Origin: JBALVT01 sp036961345
GTDB lineage: Bacteria > Pseudomonadota > Gammaproteobacteria > Pseudomonadales > Halieaceae
NCBI GenBank assembly: GCA_036961345.1
Contig: JBALVT010000170.1
Coordinates: 1 to 9,243 of the forward strand
Direction of reading: 5' to 3'
Length of the DNA: 9,243 bases
Shown: one piece after another, positions 5,737-9,243 of the stretch
Layout of the letters: each line of letters opens with the position of its first letter
Position numbering within the stretch: the first letter of the stretch is position 1
Notes under the pieces: model-generated
Seen by the model: the letters and a program-made list of their open reading frames with translations, nothing else
What the model was told of the DNA's origin: nothing
Databases searched by the model: none
Made by a program: the position numbers and the translations under genes

Positions 5737-7910
5737 TAGCTGAGCCTCAGTGGGAGTTCGCGGTGGCGCTTGCCTGTCGCGGCGAAAATGGCATTTGCAA
5801 GAGCGGGTGCTGCCGGTGGTGTACCTGGCTCACCGACGCCGGTAGGTTCAGCGCTGCTTGGTAAAATTTTGACGTGCACCTCGGGCATCTCGTTGTGGCG
5901 AAGCATAGGGTAATCATGAAAGTTACTCTGCTCTACCGAGCCGCCTTCCAGCGTAATTTGTCCGTGTAGTGCTGCGGTCAGGCCAAACACAATACCCCCT
6001 TCCATTTGGTCTTTAACAATATCGGGATTAATGGCTCGGCCACAGTCGACGGCACAGAAAAACTGCTCCAACTTCGGTCTGCCATTGCTGATTGAAATCT
6101 CAGCGACCTCGGCCACTACGCTGTGAAAAGATTCGTGCACGGCGATGCCCTGAAACCGTCCCTCGGCGGGTTTCCCCCAACCGGCCATTTCTGCGACAGC
6201 CTGTAAAACGCGACGTTCTCTAGCGTCTGGCGCGAGATGTTTAAGCCGGAATTGCAAGGGGTCCTGCCCCGCTTTGTGCGCCAACTCATCGACAAAACTC
6301 TCTACCACAAACGCGGTGTGGCTGTGCCCCACCGAGCGCCAGAAACCCAATGGGACGGCTGTCTCCAGGTTATGATAACCCACCTCGATACCGTCAAAGC
6401 GATACGGCAGCTCCTTGGCGCCCTCAACAGAGCTTGAGTCCTTGGTGGCCATAAAATTTCCAGCAAGTGCGGGCAACGCTTCAGGCACCCAGCCTGGCAG
6501 CATGGTTTTACCAAACTGTGGGGCTATTTGTTGACTAACACTGGGGCCAACGATTCTGTGGCGCCATGAACTTACCGAACCGTCGGCGCCTACTTTGGCG
6601 CGCAATTGACCAGCCATGGCCGGACGGTAAAAATCATTTTGGGTGTCATCCTCGCGACTCCAGACCAGCTTGACCGGGCGATCGATCCGCTGGGCTATTG
6701 CGACAACCTCAGCTACGTTGTCGGCGGCTATGCGGCGGCCGAAGCCCCCTCCCATGAGATGGTTGTGCACCGTTACAGAGTCTCTCGACCTGCCCAGTGC
6801 GCCTGCCGCTGCGTCTCTGGCTATATCGGGAGATTGCGTTCCCACCCAGACATCACAATGATCGGCTGTTACCCGGGCGGTGGCATTTTGTGGCTCCATG
6901 GTGGCATGCGCGAGGAAAGGTAGATGGTATTCGGCTTCAGTCCACTGTACTTCAGGCGCGGAATTTTCGGCGGCATCGTCGCGCACCTCGGCAAAATCAC
7001 CTTTTGCGAAAGCATCAGTCATCGCCTGTCGAATTTTCCCGCTGCTATCGAGAGGATGCTCGGTGGCAGTAAAATTGGCGGTAATCATCTGCGCCGCTTT
7101 GCGGGCGGGCCAATATCCCTGGGCTACCACGGCAACACCCTGATCGATTGCAAATATATCGATAACACCCGGATGTTGTCTCGCCTGCTCGGCATCAAAA
7201 TTCAACAACTTACCGCCAATATTGGGGCTGCGAACAAGCACAGCAGTGGCGCAGTTTTCAATTTGCACATCAATGCCAAAAACCGCGGTACCATTGCTTT
7301 TTTCCGGTGCGTCAACTCGCCTGTCATACTTACCGATTAGTTTGAGCTGCTCGTCGGGTTTGAGAGCGATATCTTCAGCGACGGGAATTGTAATAGCTGT
7401 TCGGACCAAATCACCGTAGGCTGCTTGAAAATTTCCGTCTACAGAACTGACAATACCGTTACTGGCCGACAGCTGCTCCAGCGGCAAACCCGAATCAGCT
7501 GCCGCCGCGCGCAGGAGAACATCCCGAGCAGCTGCGCCGGCCCGGCGTAAGGGCAAATGTTCAGTTCGTATTGAATTGCTGCCACCGGTGAGCTGGAGCA
7601 TATATTCACTGTTGGTATAGACAGAATGCACTGGCGCCATCTGGTACTTTACCTGGCGGGGGTCTACCTCAAGTTCCTCGGCGATCAGGGTGATGAGACC
7701 GGTTACAACGCCCTGCCCCATTTCTGTTCTGTGTATTTGAACCTCTATTTCACCGGAGCTGGAAATACTTAGAAAGGCATTCGGTGAAAATACGTTTTCC
7801 CCTGTGTTGGGCAGTGGTATGTCAGAACAGCCGGTCAGGCTAAAACCGATCGTTAGTGCACCTCCGGTGACGGACACATTGCGAAGAAACTCGCGTCTGG
7901 ACAAGTTCAT
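5736..7910 (-). CDS. Xanthine dehydrogenase family molybdopterin-binding subunit (IorB-like), Tat-exported
   Basis: 724-residue large subunit of a two-subunit molybdenum hydroxylase, closest in layout to isoquinoline 1-oxidoreductase beta (COG1529). It binds the molybdopterin cofactor and carries out hydroxylation with water as oxygen donor. The N-terminus has a twin-arginine motif SRREFL (4-9), a hydrophobic stretch and LTGC (25-28), which resembles a lipobox, then S29 and the mature protein. Cofactor motifs include PFLAHATMEPQNATA, MGGGFGRR (386-393), and the C-terminal GVGEPGTPPAAP, whose E694 is the conserved catalytic base. Length is typical. Its ATG overlaps the small-subunit stop as ATGA, with GAGG 7 nt upstream. 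No cytochrome subunit or XdhC-type maturation gene is in the window, so the electron acceptor is unseen. The substrate could be an N-heterocycle or an aldehyde. Confidence 0.92.
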   Translation of the reverse strand: MNLSRREFLRNVSVTGGALTIGFSLTGCSDIPLPNTGENVFSPNAFLSISSSGEIEVQIHRTEMGQGVVTGLITLIAEELEVDPRQVKYQMAPVHSVYTNSEYMLQLTGGSNSIRTEHLPLRRAGAAARDVLLRAAAADSGLPLEQLSASNGIVSSVDGNFQAAYGDLVRTAITIPVAEDIALKPDEQLKLIGKYDRRVDAPEKSNGTAVFGIDVQIENCATAVLVRSPNIGGKLLNFDAEQARQHPGVIDIFAIDQGVAVVAQGYWPARKAAQMITANFTATEHPLDSSGKIRQAMTDAFAKGDFAEVRDDAAENSAPEVQWTEAEYHLPFLAHATMEPQNATARVTADHCDVWVGTQSPDIARDAAAGALGRSRDSVTVHNHLMGGGFGRRIAADNVAEVVAIAQRIDRPVKLVWSREDDTQNDFYRPAMAGQLRAKVGADGSVSSWRHRIVGPSVSQQIAPQFGKTMLPGWVPEALPALAGNFMATKDSSSVEGAKELPYRFDGIEVGYHNLETAVPLGFWRSVGHSHTAFVVESFVDELAHKAGQDPLQFRLKHLAPDARERRVLQAVAEMAGWGKPAEGRFQGIAVHESFHSVVAEVAEISISNGRPKLEQFFCAVDCGRAINPDIVKDQMEGGIVFGLTAALHGQITLEGGSVEQSNFHDYPMLRHNEMPEVHVKILPSSAEPTGVGEPGTPPAAPALANAIFAATGKRHRELPLRLS

Positions 7911-8392
7911 ATCACATCCTCGTCGCTGCGCGGGTCGTACATAACCGGTGTGGCTTTTGCCGCGCTCGCAATCGCCCTGTGTATTTTACTATAGGTACCG
8001 CAGCGGCAGATATTGCCAGCCATTGCATCGCGTATCTCTTGCGAAGTAGGGCTTGGATTGCGTTCAAGGAGCGCTGCAGCGGACATGATCTGGCCAGACT
8101 GGCAGTATCCGCACTGCGGTACGTTGTGCTCCACCCAGGCTTCTTGCAATGGGTGAGCTCCTCCCAGGGACTCTATAGTGGCGACAGCTTTTCCGGCCAC
8201 CATGGAAAGCGGCGTAGAACAACTGCGCATTGCCATACCGTCTAAATGCACAGTGCATGCTCCGCACAGGCCCATGCCACAACCAAATTTGGTGCCCACC
8301 ATCCCGAGATTGTCCCGCAAAACCCACAGTAGCGGTGTTTCCGGGTCGACCTCCAGTTGCAGCTTTTTCCCGTTCAGTTCGAATTCAATCAT
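7907..8392 (-). CDS. [2Fe-2S] small subunit of the molybdenum hydroxylase (IorA-like)
   Basis: 161-residue electron-transfer subunit. The N-terminal plant-ferredoxin-type cluster is held by C38, C43, C46 and C58 (GCGMGLCGACTVHLDG), and the second cluster by C94, C97, C129 and C131 (QCGYCQSG and NICRCGTY). All eight ligands of the family are present, so both clusters should form and pass electrons from molybdenum to an external acceptor. It has no signal peptide; in this family it is usually exported bound to the Tat-bearing large subunit. The gene starts 9 nt after the peroxiredoxin stop, with only a weak AGGCGAG ribosome site overlapping that stop, and its own stop overlaps the large-subunit start (ATGA). 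Subunit order small then large is usual for IorAB-type pairs. No FAD-binding middle subunit is present, as expected for this type. Confidence 0.95.
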   Translation of the reverse strand: MIEFELNGKKLQLEVDPETPLLWVLRDNLGMVGTKFGCGMGLCGACTVHLDGMAMRSCSTPLSMVAGKAVATIESLGGAHPLQEAWVEHNVPQCGYCQSGQIMSAAALLERNPSPTSQEIRDAMAGNICRCGTYSKIHRAIASAAKATPVMYDPRSDEDVI

Positions 8393-8401
8393 GTCTCGCC
8401 T

Positions 8402-8878
8402 TTATAGTCCCAGTTCCCTGATTAGACTGATTACATCGTCGTGGTGGGATTTGGTTTTAACCTTATTCATCACATGTTTGAGCCTGCCGTCTTTGCCGAT
8501 AATGAAGGTCGTGCGCAATACCCCCATAAACTCTCGGCCCATAAATTTTTTCAAATCCCAGCAGCCATATTTTTCTGTAATGGCATGGTCTTCATCGGAC
8601 AAAAGGGTGAAATTAAGATCCTGTTTTTCGATGAACCTGCCGAGTCTGGCAACGGGATCGGGACTGACGCCCAATACCACAGTATCGAGCTTTGCCAGCT
8701 CCTTTTTACTGTCGCGTATGCCACAGGCTTGTACCGTACAACCCGGTGTCATTGCCTTTGGGTAAAAATACAACACGACATTGCTGTTGCCGCGAAACTG
8801 TTTCAGTGAAACCTTCTCTGCGCTTTGATCTTGTAAGGTAAATGCGGGCGCAATATTGCCAATTTTTGGGAATGCCAT
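8402..8878 (-). CDS. bcp: Peroxiredoxin, Bcp/PrxQ family
   Basis: 158-residue thiol peroxidase that reduces hydrogen peroxide and organic hydroperoxides, recycled by thioredoxin. The thioredoxin-fold core has the peroxidatic site PKAMTPGCTVQAC, with C47 as peroxidatic Cys and C52 as resolving Cys in the CX4C spacing typical of atypical 2-Cys Bcp proteins. T44 and R122 (VLRTTF) complete the active site. Length is normal for the family and no signal peptide is present, so it is cytoplasmic. An AGGAG lies 11 nt before the ATG, inside the end of rmuC, whose stop is 5 nt upstream. The molybdenum hydroxylase small subunit follows after 9 nt. The position suggests a shared transcript and perhaps protection against peroxide from the hydroxylase, but bcp is often a stand-alone housekeeping gene, so that link is inference. 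Confidence 0.94.
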   Translation of the reverse strand: MAFPKIGNIAPAFTLQDQSAEKVSLKQFRGNSNVVLYFYPKAMTPGCTVQACGIRDSKKELAKLDTVVLGVSPDPVARLGRFIEKQDLNFTLLSDEDHAITEKYGCWDLKKFMGREFMGVLRTTFIIGKDGRLKHVMNKVKTKSHHDDVISLIRELGL

Positions 8879-8883
8879 TTGTG

Positions 8884-9243
8884 CTATGTCTCCTGTGTTT
8901 CCGTTTTTTTGGGCGTCAACTGAATGACCGCTGTCTTCTCTTCTACTTCCAGTACCGATGCGGGCAATGTCTTGGTGGTTCTAGCGCCAAGTTCCTGTAA
9001 TTGCTGAACCCGTTTTACCAGGTTGCCTCTGCCGGTAGTCAGGCGTTTGTGGGTTTGCTCATAGGAATCCTTCGCTTTATCCAGGCTGCGACCAATCTCG
9101 TCCAGTGACTCTACAATCAAACTGAACTGATCGAAAATCCCCCCTGCCTGTGCCGCTATTATTTCGGCATTGCGGTTCTGGTGTTCGTAGCGCCACAGGG
9201 TCTGGATCGTGCGCAACGTGGCCAGGAGTGTTGTCCGGCTCAC
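8884..9243 (-). CDS. rmuC: DNA recombination protein RmuC, C-terminal part only
   Basis: The 119 visible residues match the end of RmuC, a predicted nuclease-fold protein that limits recombination at inverted repeats. The segment TTLLATLRTIQTLWRYEHQ followed by RNAEIIA is the family signature around the end of the RmuC domain. A coiled-coil-like helix follows (SLDEIGRSLDKAKDSYEQ), then the conserved LTTGRGNLVKRVQQLQELG, and finally a variable charged tail ending at the stop codon 8886-8884. RmuC proteins are usually 400-500 residues, so most of the gene lies beyond the right edge. The GTG at the edge is an internal valine codon, not the start. The gene heads a closely packed run with bcp 5 nt downstream. 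Confidence 0.9.
   Translation of the reverse strand: MSRTTLLATLRTIQTLWRYEHQNRNAEIIAAQAGGIFDQFSLIVESLDEIGRSLDKAKDSYEQTHKRLTTGRGNLVKRVQQLQELGARTTKTLPASVLEVEEKTAVIQLTPKKTETQET

Noticed and set aside
6606..7340. Several plus-strand frames of 72-138 codons
   Set aside because: All are antisense to the molybdopterin subunit, whose motifs run through this stretch.
9241..9243. GTG at the right edge as the start of a short gene
   Set aside because: The reading frame is the conserved interior of RmuC; the real start must lie beyond the window.

Overview
The window looks like chromosomal DNA of a gammaproteobacterium. The C-terminal part of RmuC at the right edge resembles the enterobacterial protein closely (LRTI, then a WRYEHQ-RNA stretch), and the base composition is intermediate. 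A marine Cellvibrionales/Spongiibacteraceae-type host is my guess; no marker in the window settles the family. There are ten protein genes, no RNA genes, no insertion sequences, no CRISPR, and no gene-free stretch over 300 bases.

Layout, left to right. (1) 1-659, minus: 5' part of an exodeoxyribonuclease III gene (xthA type), cut by the left edge. (2) 849-3137, plus: a MarR-family regulator followed after 63 bp by an acyl-CoA ligase (ANL superfamily). A 24-bp imperfect palindrome lies between them and a second, shorter dyad lies just before the regulator. (3) 3157-4499, minus: a two-gene unit of an amidohydrolase-2-like protein and a small SnoaL/NTF2-like protein, converging on the ligase gene with only 19 bp between the stops. 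A 145-bp gap upstream holds a 9-bp inverted repeat. (4) 4645-9243, minus: a compact run of rmuC (partial), a Bcp/PrxQ peroxiredoxin, the [2Fe-2S] subunit and molybdopterin subunit of a xanthine-dehydrogenase-family oxidoreductase, and a metallo-beta-lactamase-fold hydrolase. Junctions here are +5 nt, +9 nt, a 4-nt ATGA overlap and a 1-nt TAATG overlap, so the run is probably one transcript with translational coupling.

How the genes may work together: DNA repair and antioxidant genes (xthA, rmuC, bcp) flank a block that looks catabolic. The molybdenum hydroxylase would hydroxylate or oxidise a substrate in the periplasm (Tat signal on the large subunit). The MBL hydrolase and amidohydrolase-like protein could act on ester, thioester, lactone or carboxylate intermediates, the SnoaL-like protein is a typical small hydratase/isomerase fold, and the ligase would make the CoA thioester under MarR control. 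The substrate cannot be read from the sequence, and joint action of the three transcription units is inference from proximity.

The most unusual points are the amidohydrolase-like protein, which appears to have lost most metal ligands of its superfamily; the possible lipobox in the Tat signal of the molybdopterin subunit; the tight coupling of a peroxiredoxin with a molybdenum hydroxylase and an MBL enzyme; and three unassigned dyads at the control regions.
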